Below, one piece after another: positions 23,460 to 36,425 of a DNA stretch of 64,000 nucleotides. The notes beneath the pieces were generated by a model. The model was not told the origin of the DNA and did not search any database. It saw nothing but the letters and a program-made list of their open reading frames with translations. The stretch covers positions 785,501 through 849,500 of the forward strand of contig WPIO01000052.1 in the NCBI GenBank assembly GCA_009760855.2, read 5' to 3'. This DNA comes from Cristatella mucedo. Taxonomy: Eukaryota; Bryozoa; Phylactolaemata; Cristatellidae. The position numbers were made by a program, and so were the translations under genes. Each line of letters opens with the position of its first letter. The first letter of the stretch is position 1.

Positions 23460-24190
23460 TACTTAAACTTTGAAAGCTTGATTAAGAAGACAGCCTCCAC
23501 AGCTAGCGATCCCGACCAATCCCTGCCTATGAATAACGATCGTCTACCATGGTTATTTGCTAAAAAAAAAAACAATGTAACTAGCTCCCTGATTCTGTCT
23601 AGGCTGGACTATTGCAATTCTGTTTTGGCTGGGCTAATGAAAAAAGCGGTAAGGCCTTTGCAGCTGGTGATAAATATGGCTGCAATGCTAGCCATAGCAT
23701 GCATCTCCTTTGCTGAAGGAGCTGTGATGGCTCCGGCTGAATTAACGCAAGCAGAGCGAAATTCTTACCCCGACCTCACGGCCTGCCGTGGCTTGGCTCC
23801 TTCATACCTGTCTTTACTACTGCACCAGTTTCAGCCTCCTCGGACCCTGAGGTCATCCATTGAAAGTAAATTAGCTGCTTCATTCTTACGCTAAAAGACC
23901 TTTTGCGACAGAATGTTTTACTCTGCAGGTCCTGGACTGTGGAACACACTTCCATAATTATTATGCTGTGACATCTACTCTCCTTGTGCCGATTGTGGCA
24001 CATCCTTTCTAGCCACCCTAAGCTGCTCCTTCAACTGCCCTAGCGACTCAGCGATGATTCTCCCTTTTTCTTAGCCGCTCATGCTTTGAGGGAGCTACAC
24101 AAAACTGTCCTTCGCAGCGCCCACTTGGCCTGTGTGGCTTTATACAGTCACAGACAGAGATAGACAACATTACATTGAGAATTAGGCCTA
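23460..24190 (+). mobile_element. LINE family 2 with RT remnant
   Basis: This contains SLILSRLDYCNSVLAGL, a well known signature just after the catalytic core in CR1/L2-type reverse transcriptases. Further on are YLSLLL, RTLRSS and, in other frames, AGPGLWNTLP. Stops and frameshifts make it non-functional. The 3' end has GTGACATCTACTCTCCTTG, CACATCCTTTCTAGC and ACATTACATT, which recur at 28.1, 46.6 and 62.9 kb. Confidence 0.85.
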
Positions 24191-24754
24191 CGCCGGTAAA
24201 ACGCTGAGGGTATTTTAGCTCCCTTTCTCGCCCTACGTGCTGCAGCCGACCGCAGATTCAGTGTCTGCTAGAGCGTCTCGCGTCAGAGCAGAGATGCACG
24301 TGCATTTAGGCCGACCAATCAGGCTCGTCACTTCTTGCGAACTAGCTCCTCGTGCGAAATCTCGGTTAAAGCGCCTCGTTGGCCTTTGTGTGCAGCAAAG
24401 ATTATCGTAATGCGATCATAGCTTGATGCAAGCGACGCCCTCCCGACTCACTTTTCTAGGAATATGATGCGCTGATGCGACAGATGACAGCCACAAGCCG
24501 GTATCGCCAGCACTAACATTGGAATGTAGTCCGACAAATACCAGGTTCATTTTCGAAGCTCTGGCTGAGCCCATCAGTACAGACGGCGACTGCGTCGTCG
24601 CTCGCGTGCGAATTAAATCTATTGCAGTCGAGAAAAGAGCAGGTGACTTGCATCAGGGTTGGTGGCCAGCTTGAGCTTCCACCTACGGGAGTCGGTGGAG
24701 AAATGCTATCCAGCGCCCACGAGCCTGCAAAGCCAACTACTACAGTGCGTCTCA

Positions 24755-24907
24755 TGTAATATAATATGGTTCATTTGTATAGCGCCGCAAGAGAACTTAA
24801 TCTCTATTCAAGCGCTTCACATATGCCTCGGGGGCTCGAGCCCACGACCCCCCAGCCACACCTTGGTCGGATCGAGCACCTTAACCGCTGGACCAAACCA
24901 GCTCGGC
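24755..24907 (-). mobile_element. tRNA-derived SINE (family B)
   Basis: Minus-strand head GGTCCAGCGGTTAAGGTGCT and GTGGGCTCGAGCC, then GCGCTTGAATAGAGATTAAG, TTCTCTTGCGGCGCTATAC and AAATGAACC. Same layout as 20245-20405. Confidence 0.8.
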
Positions 24908-24961
24908 GCGGCAGAGACGTCTAAAACTTGTGACCAGCCAGTAGGAGCTTCGTGCGATGCA

Positions 24962-25108
24962 TGTAGGACGTAAGACGCTGGACGTTCGCGATCCAGGTCG
25001 TAGGTTCAAATCCTGCACTAGGCAAATCTCCATCGTTTACTTCAAGCCGATTGCTAGCCGCTAAGGCTCTTCTGCTGCTATATAAATGAGGCTGTTGAAT
25101 TGATTAAC
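24962..25108 (+). mobile_element. tRNA-derived SINE (family A)
   Basis: Plus-strand copy. The head has a box-B-like GTAGGTTCAAATCC, then GGCAAATCTCC, CGCTAAGGCTCTTCTGCTGC and the terminal TATAAATGAGGCTGTTGAAT. It lies close to the family B copy that ends at 24907. Confidence 0.75.
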
Positions 25109-25399
25109 ATTTACTTTCCCTTACGAGAGCCAGCAAACAAACAAGGAGCTATCATGCAGGCGAAGCCACGATCCGCCAAGCATGCCCAGCGGTGGAGCCG
25201 GCATGTCTGACCCCAAATGTCGGGGCTCCATGTCGAACTCCCATAGCGGCCAACAGCCGAACCTCCTCAAACCTAAAGCCCGTCCATCCTAGGCAGCTGA
25301 CTCAAGCTTAGTACAAGTAGGCTCTCCTCCGAAATATCACTGCCCTACTTCGTGGTTGCAACGCTCCTCTATAGTCTACTCACGGCTGTGCTAGCTGGC

Positions 25400-25700
25400 T
25401 AAAGGTTTTAATAGCTCCTCCGATGCTGTCTAGACCGGACTACAGTTGCTCGGTGTTAGCTGGGCTACCAAAAAAAGTCACTTAGCCTCTACGGCTGGTC
25501 ATGAATACAGCTGAACGGTAGTTTAAAAATCAAAAAAAAACATTTGGCCACGGCTTCTTTGCTGAAAGAGCTGGCAATTTCCAGCTGATCACCATAGATA
25601 TAGCAAAAACCGTATACCCATTACCCATAAAGGCCCCTCCCCAATTGATTGACTCCTTCATTCCTAGCTGAACTGTTGCACTAGTTTGAAATTTTCAGGC
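25400..25700 (+). mobile_element. Degenerate LINE family 2 fragment
   Basis: Weak similarity to the RT part of family 2 (GACTACAGTTGCTCGGTGTT and GCTGGGCTACC correspond to the LDYCNSVLAGL region). Heavily decayed. Confidence 0.5.
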
Positions 25701-25805
25701 TTCTCGTGCCGTAAGGTCCTCCAATGTCAATGTTCTGCGGGTCCTACCGTGTAGAACTTGGAGGAAGTCAAGGTACTCGCTTTGGATGACTGAGATCAAA
25801 GTGAA

Positions 25806-25920
25806 TGCATTTGATGACTGAGGTTGTGGGTTCGAGCCCTCAAGAACTGGCATATGCGAAGCGCCCAGATAGAGATGTGGTTGCTTTAGGGTGCTGTAAA
25901 CATCAATTGTATGTGAAACT
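25806..25920 (+). mobile_element. Degenerate SINE (family B)
   Basis: GAGGTTGTGGGTTCGAGCC is box-B-like and is followed by GCATATGCGAAGCGCC, AGATAGAGATGTGGTT and AGGGTGCTGTAAACATCAAT. This is the order of blocks of SINE B with many substitutions. Confidence 0.6.
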
Positions 25921-27715
25921 TTCGCAATTCTCCCAAAACTCGCAAAGACTTCTCTCCCGCTGCCGACTTCTGGCACTTTCCGTCTAACCATTCTGCAATG
26001 CTACATCCTTGTTACTAAATTTCTTGGCTACCGTTGGGGAACAGACAGCCGATCATGCTTTGAGTGTGCTATAGAAAGCTCCCCAGAGTAACACTCGCTT
26101 GGTCTTTGTGGCCTTTTAAAGTTGCAGAAAGAGATATGTTGAAAGACAGAGACATGCAGAGCCAGACAAAGGCAGACATGGACAGCGACGGAGAGGCAAG
26201 GAAAGAATGAGAGACAGAGCTGATTTATCAAAAAGATCTAAGGATCGGCCCTGCAATTGGTTTGCTGAATAAAGTTGTATAATATTAAACGGCATCACCG
26301 AGATCGTCCAGAATGCGACGTCAATCCGCCGCCGACCTTTAACCTTTGAGGGCGTTCGCATTCGGCTGCGGCTTGCCAGCTGGCCCGCGTCCCATCAGTC
26401 TTGCCGCGGATCCCCGCCATGCAAGCCTACGGCAGCTCCACACACAAAAAAGTGCAACCTCGAGAATAAGCCGTCGGTGTGCGCAAAAAATGCTTCAGGA
26501 GTCTGCCGAATCTGCCGACCTCAACGGAACGCCAAGCAAAGGGAGGACGAGTGGATGGGCCGCCTAGCTGTCCCCGGGAGCTCTCTGGCCTGTTCTCTTG
26601 GACGTATCGCGCTCGTTCGAGGCTGGCTGGACAAGCGTGGGTGCCCTGGACTGAGCCGCCAGCGACTTTTGGCCCTCTAAGAGTGGGCTGACATAGCGAT
26701 CCCACCTGCAACTTCTTGAGAATAGCACGAGACAATTTGTGTGCCAAGCCTAACAAGGGAGCCGCAGTCTCGGTTTCAAAATGCGATTCGACACTACTTA
26801 TATAACCTTTGAGAGTCACGGTCGATAACTCCAAATCCTATAACTACAAGAGATGATATAAATAAATAACCATCCTCAGATACGATCCCGAAGGCAGTCC
26901 TATTTAACCTAATTCTTTGCGGTCATGATTCTCAAGAATAATAAGCCAGTCGATCGGCCTGCTGCCAGTTGTTGATGGATGAATTCTCTCGCTGGCAATT
27001 TGGCAAAAAACACTAGATATAATCGTCCGATATAGTAAGTGGTTCCTGGAAGGCGAACTTGTGACTTGAGCAAATTTCGGTGGCCTATAAGTCTTTCAAT
27101 ATTATTTTTTTTTCGAACATCGAGTTTCGAATAGGAGACGCTTGGGGGCTACAATAGATCTACAAGGGCTGGTGACATTTTAACAGTCCACTGGCAGCAT
27201 GAAGGCGATGGACAAATGTGGCTGATGAACAGCTCCAGGCAAATGGAAATTGCGAGTTCACTCTCGGTGTGTGCGAGAGTGAACAAGACCCCTGGACGTT
27301 TACGAGGTCCCCTCCCTCCCTCCCTCCCTCCCTCCAAAGATGGCACTGCCAGTTTGAAGTAAATAAATTTAGTATGCGTGAAGGAATCGGATCTTCTGAT
27401 TCTTTTCGGCCCGGAGACTGACAGTCGCCACTCGAGTCTATCGCAAAGCCACTAGAACTGGGAGCAACATTTAGGATTTAAAATGGCGGATAGCGAACCG
27501 CGAGCATGCCAAAGCGGATAGATTAGAACAGTGCTTGAGCTTATTAGCCGTAGCTAAATTGTAAAAGCTGGGAACCTATTACTTGCCCTAGCTAAATTAT
27601 GAGAGTTGGGAACTGGATGTCATAATTCAATGTTTAGAAGGTATCGAACACCCAACTCCAAAATACGTATTCCGTTGTACTTAACGCTTCAAAGTGAGCT
27701 GTACGCAGTGGTTAA

Positions 27716-27981
<266 letters not shown>

Positions 27982-28049
27982 CGGCCCTTGGTGCTGTAAA
28001 CACGTGAGGCTGTCGAATAAACTACGCTACGTTAATGTGGATGTGAGTT

Positions 28050-28455
28050 TTTTATATTAAGGTGTGGGTTCTCTTTATTGCAAACTTGCTCTGCTACCGT
28101 CGGCAGCAGTTCCGTGTACCGAAGGAGCAACTACATCGGTCCTAGACTGTGGAACTCGCATCCACAATTCTTACGCAACGACAACTACTCTCCTACTGCG
28201 ACTATGGCACATCCTTTTCAGCGGTCCTGAGCTGTTACTTCTATGCTACTCACTACCTCAACTGCTCTCCTGACTCTGCTATGCTTCCCACTTTCTCTTT
28301 GTTGCGTGAGACGAAGTCTGTTGGCTACCGAATGCGTACCGAAAGCCACTTAGGCTGTGAGTTCGCTGTACAAAACTCTCCTGCTGCGTAACACCCACAT
28401 GGTCTTTATGACTTTGTGGAGTTACAGACGGAGATTACATTTCACGAATTGCGTG
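28050..28455 (+). mobile_element. LINE family 2 3' end
   Basis: It begins with a decayed C-terminal coding part (GGTCCTAGACTGTGGAACTC) and continues with about 290 bp that is nearly identical to 46609-46884. It ends at ACGGAGATTACATTTC. Confidence 0.8.
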
Positions 28456-29060
28456 AGTGTAAGGTAGCGTGGCATCCGTGTAGCGCCTGGTTTTCGGCCC
28501 AAGGACTTCGATTCAGGAGCCACTACAGCACGCTTGTAGCAGTAGTTCGTGATGCGGCCAGGCTTTTTGGCTTGACCAAACTGCGACCACCACAGTCTGA
28601 AAGCAAGGTTGGCGTCTAGCAGCTGACACCCACACCATGCTCAGTGCCGAGAGACTGGGGATCCCCCGTCACACTTATGTACCTGGACAGGCTAAGTCAA
28701 ACTGCAGGATAACTAAAAATATATATTCAGCTGGATTACTAAGCTACGGTGAATAAAATGCTTCGTTGTCGGGATTTCACAAGGCGGTCACAGCCAGTCA
28801 GCGAAATGGGAGTGTGAGAATTGCTGCTATCGGAAGTCTGATCCCGAACTACTCAACATAGCGAAGAGGGAGTCAAGCCATGCTGCTATTGTGAGCTTCA
28901 GGAATTGCTCCTCGAAGCCTTGCATAGCCGTGAAAAGCAATGAAAGAATGTAGTGCGACTTTGCTCACTATTCCGAACGTCGCTTCTTATTCGGATATGT
29001 GCATGCAAATGCGAAACAATTTACAAAATGTTGCGGTTCTTGACTAATCGGTTGACCCCC

Positions 29061-29202
<142 letters not shown>

Positions 29203-29585
29203 CCCTTCTCTTTCTCTCATCTCTCTCATTTTCTCCCAATTCTTATCCTTCTTCATTGCAGTGTTACCAACGGCTGCGTATTTGAGTTGTTTCGCCGTCA
29301 AACATTGTGGAACCTTGAATAGACACTCAGCCTAGATACAACAGTAGTAGTACAGGACTCGCTACAGGCCTACACCAAACCGGAAACGTTAGAATGTTTA
29401 CAGCTGTAAGTAATTAGATCAAAGAAAAGAAACTTTTAAAAGCCACGTTTGCAAAACTAGGTTGAAACTAGCCAGCGAAGTAGATATGCGGAATGCTGGA
29501 GATGCTGTGCGATAAATGTGAATCTCACACTCTAGTATATGCGTCATTATGAAGCCACTAATAATAATTATTAATATTAATAATA

Positions 29586-29625
29586 ATTTACATTTAAAAA
29601 AGCTACAGCTTTTTTAAATGTAAAT
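29586..29625. repeat. Perfect hairpin, 19-bp stem
   Basis: The arm 29586-29604 is the exact reverse complement of 29607-29625, with a 2-base spacer. AT-rich palindromic sequence lies just upstream (29560-29585). No downstream poly-U tract or known ncRNA features. Confidence 0.85.
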
Positions 29626-30477
29626 AAAATAGAGCTCCTCTGTAAAGCAGAATCTAAAAGAGAGAGAATCTAATCGCTATCCGTGAGCTGCGAATATACC
29701 GTATATATAGGGCTCCAACCGACGACCCTGTCAAAGGCGAGCGAGCTCTCATTACCCAAATCTGTGCGAACAGACCAGGTTTTTCGACTTTGCATCGAGC
29801 ATTATTTGTTCCCGGTCACCGCAGGGTGTATGCAATGCACTGCAACGGTAGACGACATCTCGTCTGAGCTCCGAGGAGCGCCACGAAACTGCTGAGCCGA
29901 AGAACGGCGAGCGGGGGCAAGGCGACGCACAGCCTGCCAAATAGCATCGGTCCCTTCGGTCCGGTCCGGAAGACAGCGAGTCGTTGCTTTTAAAGGCTAC
30001 TCGGCCGTGGAAATCGTCCAAGCGCTTCGCTGGAGTCCATGTTTATGGGACACGTCATACAAGCTCGTCGTACAAGAACCGGATACTGAGGCGGCAGGTG
30101 ACAAATGCAATAGTAGAAGATTAAAGTTCACCGAGATTTGCACCTCGGAGGGCTACTTCCTACATCCCTAACGACCGACAGCAATTTTCCGTGAACAAGT
30201 GGGCCCGAATCGAACGGGGGGGGGGAAGAATAAGAGGAAGGCTGACCATGTATTTCGTTAGTGCTAGACGAAGTACTAAGACGTACAGTGCTTCCGTGGT
30301 GCAATCCAAGAAAAAAGAGGTATTGCGTCTTTTGTGGTTTTGGCATTGAACGCACACGTCCAAATTCAGGAGGAAACATCATAGGGACTCGTGCATTGTG
30401 GTGGTTCTCTAGAGGCCATTGAGATCTCCGAAACCTTCGCTCAAGCTTCTAGAGCAAAGTGACATCACGGTCGGCTA

Positions 30478-30630
30478 ATTAACAACCTCATTTATATACC
30501 TGCAGAAAAGCCTTAGCGGCTATCACCGGCCTCAGGGAGGGGCCTATACAGGACTGTCTGCTGCATTCCTCGAACCCACGACCTGCCAAGGCTAAGAATA
30601 AAGGCAGTAGTGTGCCTTGCTCTCGTACAT
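30478..30630 (-). mobile_element. Degenerate SINE (family A)
   Basis: Minus-strand GTGGGTTCGAGG box-B-like motif, AGCCGCTAAGGCTTTTCTGC and terminal ATAAATGAGGTTGTT. Middle part diverged. Confidence 0.6.
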
Positions 30631-31086
30631 TCCTCGATTAATTAGTCATTTAACTTGACTCATTTTTCAGTAGCTAAAGAGATGACAACACAAACGGAGA
30701 ATTGTGATAGGCCAAGTCGGTAGCTGAGTTACTGGGCGGCTTCGAAATTACGTCGAGGCAAACTTCGATCACTATGCCGAAATAAAGAAACCACGGCGAT
30801 GCAGACGGAAGCTGCACGACTTGTGTACGACCCGGTTACAGTTTGGGCCGAGCTGCAATGCAACACGATCATTTATTGCTTGACATTTAGGTGAGGTCAA
30901 CGGAGTGCTTTTTTAATAGCAGTCACCCAGCCACGGCGGAAAAGGTCATCGAAGGAAAAGCTCGAGTTCATCGAAGCTCTATTCGTTTGGCAGTGATCCG
31001 ACTGTGAAGCCTGTGGAATGTGCGAGTCGGGATCGCAGCCTGTTTTGTCCGTCTGTCTCCTCCCTGTTTGTATCGGTTAGTCTCTC

Positions 31087-31090
<4 letters not shown>

Positions 31091-31156
<66 letters not shown>

Positions 31157-31467
31157 CACTCTCTGTCCCCTAGCTCTCTCTCCCTAGCTCTCGCTCTCTC
31201 TCTCCCCCTTCTCTTTCTCTCCTCCCTCTCTCTCGCTCCCTCTCTCTCCCTCGCTCTCTCTCTCTCTCTCCCTAGCTCTCTCTCCCCCTTCTCTTTCTCT
31301 CCTCTCTCTCCCCCTCGCTCTCTCTCTCCCTCACTCTCTCTCTCTCCCTCACTCTCTCTCTCCCTCGCTCTCTCTCTCCCTCGCTCTCTCTCTCCCTCGC
31401 TCTCTCTCTCTCCCTCGCTCTCTCTCTCTCCCTCGCTCTCTCTCTCTCTCTCCCTAGCTCTCTCTCT

Positions 31468-31512
<45 letters not shown>

Positions 31513-31781
31513 GCTCTCTCTCTCTCTCTCTCCCTCGCTCTCTCTCTCTCCCTCGCTCTCTCTCTCTCTCCCTCTCTCTCTCTCTCTCTCCCTCTCTCTC
31601 TCTCTCTCTCCCTCGCTCTCTCTCTCTCTCTCCCTTTTCTTTCTCTCCTCCCTCTCCCTCTCTCTCGCGCTCTCTCTCTCCCTCGCTCTCTCTCTCCCTC
31701 GCTCTCTCTCTCTCTCCCTCGCTCTCTCTCTCTCCCTCGCTCTCTCTCTCTCCCTTTTCTTTCCTCCCTCTCCCTCTCTCT

Positions 31782-31832
<51 letters not shown>

Positions 31833-31857
31833 GCTCTCTCTCTCCCTCGCTCTCTCT

Positions 31858-31930
<73 letters not shown>

Positions 31931-31932
31931 CT

Positions 31933-31970
<38 letters not shown>
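31091..31970. repeat. (CT)n block with CCCT/CGCT variants
   Basis: About 880 bp of CT with regular CTCCCTCG and CTCCCTAG variants, giving a higher-order repeat of roughly 20-30 bp. The 327-residue Ser-Leu frame is an artefact. Confidence 0.95.
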
Positions 31971-31971
<1 letters not shown>

Positions 31972-32930
31972 AGTCCTCCTCTATTAGCCCAATAGCTGCA
32001 ATCAGCCTCGTCAGTCGCTGCTACTGCTGTCCTCCGGTCGATATGTCCTGTTAGACAAGCCTGACTTTGATTAGGCAGGCAGGTAGGTACCTGTACTCGT
32101 GCTTACAAGTTTACCGCCTGCGACTATCATTACTGGTTCTTCAATTGAAGCTGCTTTCGTACCCAGGAATGAACAGCCATCGCACTGGCTTAATCAGAGG
32201 GTCGAAGCTAGACTGCAACGTTTCAGTTGAGTGACTGACACCTTCTTGCAACCGTAGGAAGCTAATCGCCATTTTGGCAAAGGCTCTCACATTTCAGACT
32301 GCTCAAAACACCCCACCCCTTTTCGACCTGTTTTCCTTCTCTGTCTGCTATGCATCTTCGTCAACATTAACCCCGCCCGTGCTTCTGTGTGAGCGATACA
32401 GAAATTGCACATGGCATCCGGCGTACCGAACCGGACGTACGGAGCTCGGGTTTTGCTCCATTTGCTGAGCAGTCACACACATGCTTGCGACTTTGTTGAT
32501 ACGCGAGAACAGTGGGGGACAATAAACAGAAAAAGGCTAAGGCTAAGGTAAATAGTCGCCACCTGCTTGCTGCTAATCAAGAGGTGCTGCACCCTGAGAG
32601 TGGCAGCTGTTGCCTCCAGGCATCCGAGGGAGGGTCCTTGAATGCACTGCATACCAGTGCCCGACACCTGTGGCTGGCTGCTGCGGGGTCGAGTATTTGC
32701 TCGGCAAGCAACCGGGTGCCAGATTACAATTAACACTGCAGCCTCTTCGCGACAGACGCTTCGCTGGCCTTCGGGACAGCACTTGGGCCATTGCTCGATT
32801 GATTGCATCGGCGTCCATCCACTTGAGCACTTTCCGACAATAGCACAGACAAATGCACACATTTACGCACGCGCGGTCACACACATGCAAGCTCACGCGA
32901 GCTCTCTCTCTCTCTCTGTCTCCGTCTTCC

Positions 32931-33094
32931 TGATTTAACAGCCTCTTTTTGTATGGTGGCAGAAGAGCCTTAAAGGCTATCACCACTGCTCGATGTGGCA
33001 ATAGAGGATCGCCCACCGCAGGATTCGAACCCATGACCTCAGGCCGAGGTCGCGTAAAGCACCCACCTTACCTAGTGCGCCATCACGGCTCACC
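32931..33094 (-). mobile_element. tRNA-derived SINE (family A), well preserved
   Basis: On the minus strand the head begins GTGAGCCGTGATGGCGCACT, with an A-box-like start, and a box B GGGTTCGAATCC. A GCGGTGGGCGATCCTCTATT block, AGCCTTTAAGGCTCTTCTGC and a terminal AAGAGGCTGTTAAATC follow. Together with 61990-62169 it is the best copy for building a consensus. Confidence 0.85.
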
Positions 33095-33680
33095 ATCTCG
33101 GATGCATCTAGAATGCTTAGGTGCCCATGAGCACTTTGGCGAAAGTGCATCGGTAACCCACTAAGCAAGGCATTAGCACGGCAATAGACCTATGCTGGAA
33201 TGTGCTATCGAAAATTGTCTAGCATAGCACCAAATTAGTCTATGTGACTTTTTGTGGGCTTAGAGACCGAGATGCATCATGTATAGACCAGCTGTATCTT
33301 CTACATATGTCACTACACCACTCCACACGTGGCCTACGTGGCTGCTGTGCTGGAGAGTTTCTAGTTAGTGTGGCACATGACAGCAAAACACTTGCTCTAG
33401 CTTTTAAAAGATAAGCAAATTAAAGGCATTGATCCAGAAAATGATAGCACCACATGATGCAACCGTTTATATCAGGTCAACCCTTTCGAGTATAGATGCT
33501 TGCAGTGCCATCGGAAGTGAGTTTGATGAAAATATATCTATTGGGTGCCAATTCTACAGCTATAGCAGGCTTCAGCTATCGCAAGCTAACTCCCAGCCTA
33601 AGCCATAATGCATCTGCGTAGGGCCAGGCATTCCACCATAACATGGCAGGCAATCGCAACATTTGCCAAGACCACTAATT

Positions 33681-33742
33681 TTTCTCTGCAACCAGATACG
33701 AAATTCGCAATGACCACTAATTTTTCTTTGCAACCAGGTGCG
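33681..33742. repeat. Direct repeat of about 42 bp
   Basis: ACCACTAATTTTTCTCTGCA and ACCACTAATTTTTCTTTGCA recur 42 bp apart with similar flanks. Confidence 0.7.
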
Positions 33743-33912
33743 TCTGAAGCTAACTTTCCCACATCACTAAAAGAACAATACTAGCAAAGATGGTCGGTTT
33801 ATGGAGTCGGTGACTAGATTAATGCTGGTCGTGGAGTAATTGCTTGTTTGGAGGGGGATGTTGCCCGAACTATAATCATTGTTATGCTGACCTCTGGATT
33901 TCTCAGTGCGGC

Positions 33913-34050
33913 TAATTCAGCAGCCTCATTTACATAGTGGTAGAGAAGCCTTAGCAGCTTTCAACTCACTTGTACCGGTGGGCAAATCTTCGACCGTGCT
34001 GCATCACTCAAGCAATGACCCAGGTCGCAAGCGCCTTACCCCTACGCAAG
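33913..34050 (-). mobile_element. Degenerate SINE (family A)
   Basis: Terminal TATGTAAATGAGGCTGCTGA and AAGCTGCTAAGGCTTCTCTA on the minus strand; the head is decayed. Confidence 0.6.
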
Positions 34051-34093
34051 AGCCCTTAGGGGAGGGAAACTCTGGTGGCCTGGCGAAGCCAGC

Positions 34094-34193
34094 CGTGATG
34101 TGCAGCAGAGCCATGCTGTGCCGTGATGTGCAGCAGAGCCATGCTGTGCCGTGATGTGCAGCAGAGCCATGCTGTGCCCTGATGTGCAGCAGA
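34094..34193. repeat. 28-bp tandem repeat, about 3.5 copies
   Basis: Unit CGTGATGTGCAGCAGAGCC followed by ATGCTGTGC, nearly identical between copies. Confidence 0.9.
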
Positions 34194-34489
34194 CAAGGCC
34201 TACATCAATAGCAGCTTTAGGAGCTTGGCTTAGAGTCACACCAATTGGACCAAGACTTTGACACTATTCACCAAAATTGGTCACTCTGCTGGGTACACTG
34301 ACAGGAGCTGAAAGCTGTGCTGCAGTGTGTGTGTCACACACTAAAAGTAATACTCGGAGCAGTAAGGACTGCTGCCACGATATCTCCTGACTTGGCATTT
34401 ACAAAGAAGCTAAAAATCGCGTGATCCTTGCAGTTTTGACTCCAACCGCACGTGGTCCTTCGTAAACTTAAAATTTCTGATGTCGTGCA

Positions 34490-34660
34490 TATAAATAATA
34501 ATATATAATAATAATTATACATTTCTATAGCACCCTCAGAGAACTTGATCTCGTTCCAGGCACTTCACATATGCTGTAAAGGAAGCACGATCGGTATGAT
34601 CACTAAACAATGAACATGCTTCCTAACCAGCACATGTGAAATGCCTCGTATGAGATTTTG
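34490..34660 (-). mobile_element. LINE family 1 3' tail
   Basis: Minus strand: GCTTCCTTTACAGCATATGT, GCCTGGAACGAGATCAAGTT, CTCTGAGGGTGCTATAG, then an (ATT)n tail. Another (TTA)n tract lies at 34681-34709. Confidence 0.7.
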
Positions 34661-35110
34661 CTTTCTTAGGTCTTTGTGTATTATTATTATTATTATTAAT
34701 ATTATTATTTAAGAGTGAGCCCTGGCAGCGCTAGCTCATAGCCTTGAGAGCAGTCTTGTAGTTATAATAGGGCGAGTAGTACTGTGAGTAATAATGGCTA
34801 ACCACTGAGCTCGTAGAGCGGAGCACTGCTGCAATGGGCTGAAATCACGATGCACAGCCCCAAGCAAGCACAAGCATCCGATGACCAACATGGATGACCT
34901 AGTAACCAGTCTTGGTGAGCTAATGTCTTATATACCCTTACCACTGGTAGCCGGCGGTTAACCGGTGGACGTGCTTTTCGGCGGCAGCAGTCAAATATTA
35001 TGCAGGCAATAGCAATGCAAAAGTCGAAGCAGGTTAAGCCTGGCAATTGGTCTTCCTAGCTCTGCATCATTGAGGCATTGGTCAGTGAGTGAGCTCGCTC
35101 GCTCGCTTAC

Positions 35111-35297
35111 TTGGACGAGCGGTCGGACACTCTTTCTCCCAGACAACGGTCAGCGTCCTCCCTTCGCATCGATTCTGCCTTCGAACCTCGCACGACGATG
35201 GGTACGACCTGCCGTCGGAGGCGCACACGGGCCTCTTCGTGACCCCGGCGCAGTTCACTGGACAACTTGTGACGTTTGCTTTCACCGAGCTGGCCAC
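35111..35297 (-). CDS. SMOC exon: Kazal / follistatin-like domain
   Basis: This exon encodes a full six-cysteine Kazal domain: SCPVNC, then RPVCASDGRSYPSSCE, then NRC and EKEC. The CASDG-x-SY-x3-C core is the typical Kazal signature and matches the first domain of SMOC proteins, where it follows directly on the signal peptide. The acceptor is ...aaattcag|GTG (phase 0) and the donor is CCAA|GTAAGC (phase 1). Phase 0 agrees with the signal-peptide exon (donor at 45021), and phase 1 agrees with the thyroglobulin exon (acceptor at 15021). One potential N-glycosylation site (NVT) precedes the first cysteine. A Kazal domain alone could belong to many secreted proteins. The order signal peptide, Kazal, Ty and EC on one strand makes SMOC the best call. 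Confidence 0.9.
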
Positions 35298-35919
35298 CTG
35301 AATTTGGAAATACAAAGGAAATACAACTGGCAACGAAGTTTGACAACCATCTGGAGGCATCGCGAACCGTGCAAGCTAGAACAGCTGTCGATTCATCGGA
35401 GGAAACTGAAAGGATTCTGGGTCGACTTCTCCTCCTGAGGCAGCCAGCGAGTAGTTAGGAGTTAATGCACGGCAGCCAACACGTTGACTCCCCCCCTTTA
35501 AAGGCTATTTTACCAATAATGCAGCGCTATGGCAATGTATGCACTTGGTAATCCGTTCGGAAATGCTGTTGGGCAACTGTAATGACTTCTTATCTTAACT
35601 CGCGCAGCTTTTCTTTTTTAGAAGCTTGCCGAAACTGTTGATTCAGCTCCTATAACGCTTTGGTAGGAAGCTGGTGGCTCCGTTTTAATAGTGCACCGTA
35701 AGAGAGCCTCGTCTGACTCTCTGAAAGAAAATCCGTCGTTGCCTTTTAAGACCTTCAAGTCACACAAGGGCTGGATAAAAAACTATTTCTGTAGTAAATT
35801 CCTCTATAAAAATTGTGTCAATCCCTTAAGCGATTACAGTGTATGCCAAAGGTGCCCTAGCATTAGCAGCCGCTCGATCCCCATAATGAAAAGCGGTTAC
35901 TCTTTTCGGATAAAGCTCA

Positions 35920-36050
35920 ATAAGAATAAAAATAACGATGCACTGAAGAACTAAATCTCTTTCTAGATGCCTGAAACATACCACAAAGGAAGCATACTGT
36001 TGATTAGTGATAACATATACAATTTCAGCAACCGTAAGTACATAAAAAGC
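35920..36050 (-). mobile_element. LINE family 1 3' tail, decayed
   Basis: Minus strand: GCTTCCTTTGTGGTATGTTT, CTAGAAAGAGATTTAGTTCT, then ATT/TTA-rich sequence. Confidence 0.55.
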
Positions 36051-36425
36051 AATGCTCAGGAACAGAGGAAATGTTGTGAGGACAACTTGAGAGTTTTAAG
36101 CCTTTTCAAATGTCGTCATGACACGATATGTCGTGAGTCTTTGGATCGACTTTGGGTGCCTGAGTCCCCAGATTTCCTCTCAAAGTCTGACAGCCTCTCT
36201 TGGGCTTTCAGGTGGGAAGCGAAAGCCCTAGCATAGATATTACGGCCCATAGTTGGGCCTACAGTTGATTCTTGCAACAGCAAATCGACCACGTGGCTGA
36301 ACGTTAGCATCCAGCTGTTTGGAACCTGACAGTACTGATACGAAAGGTTGTTTTCCCCAGAAATTCCTAGTCGGGAGGATTGTAAAGCAAGCATTCGTCC
36401 AGCGTCCAAGAGACCAACTTCTAAC

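Noticed and set aside
32931-33094. tRNA gene
   Set aside because: The box-B-like motif belongs to the head of a SINE; no complete cloverleaf with an acceptor stem is present, and the same head recurs with the same SINE body.
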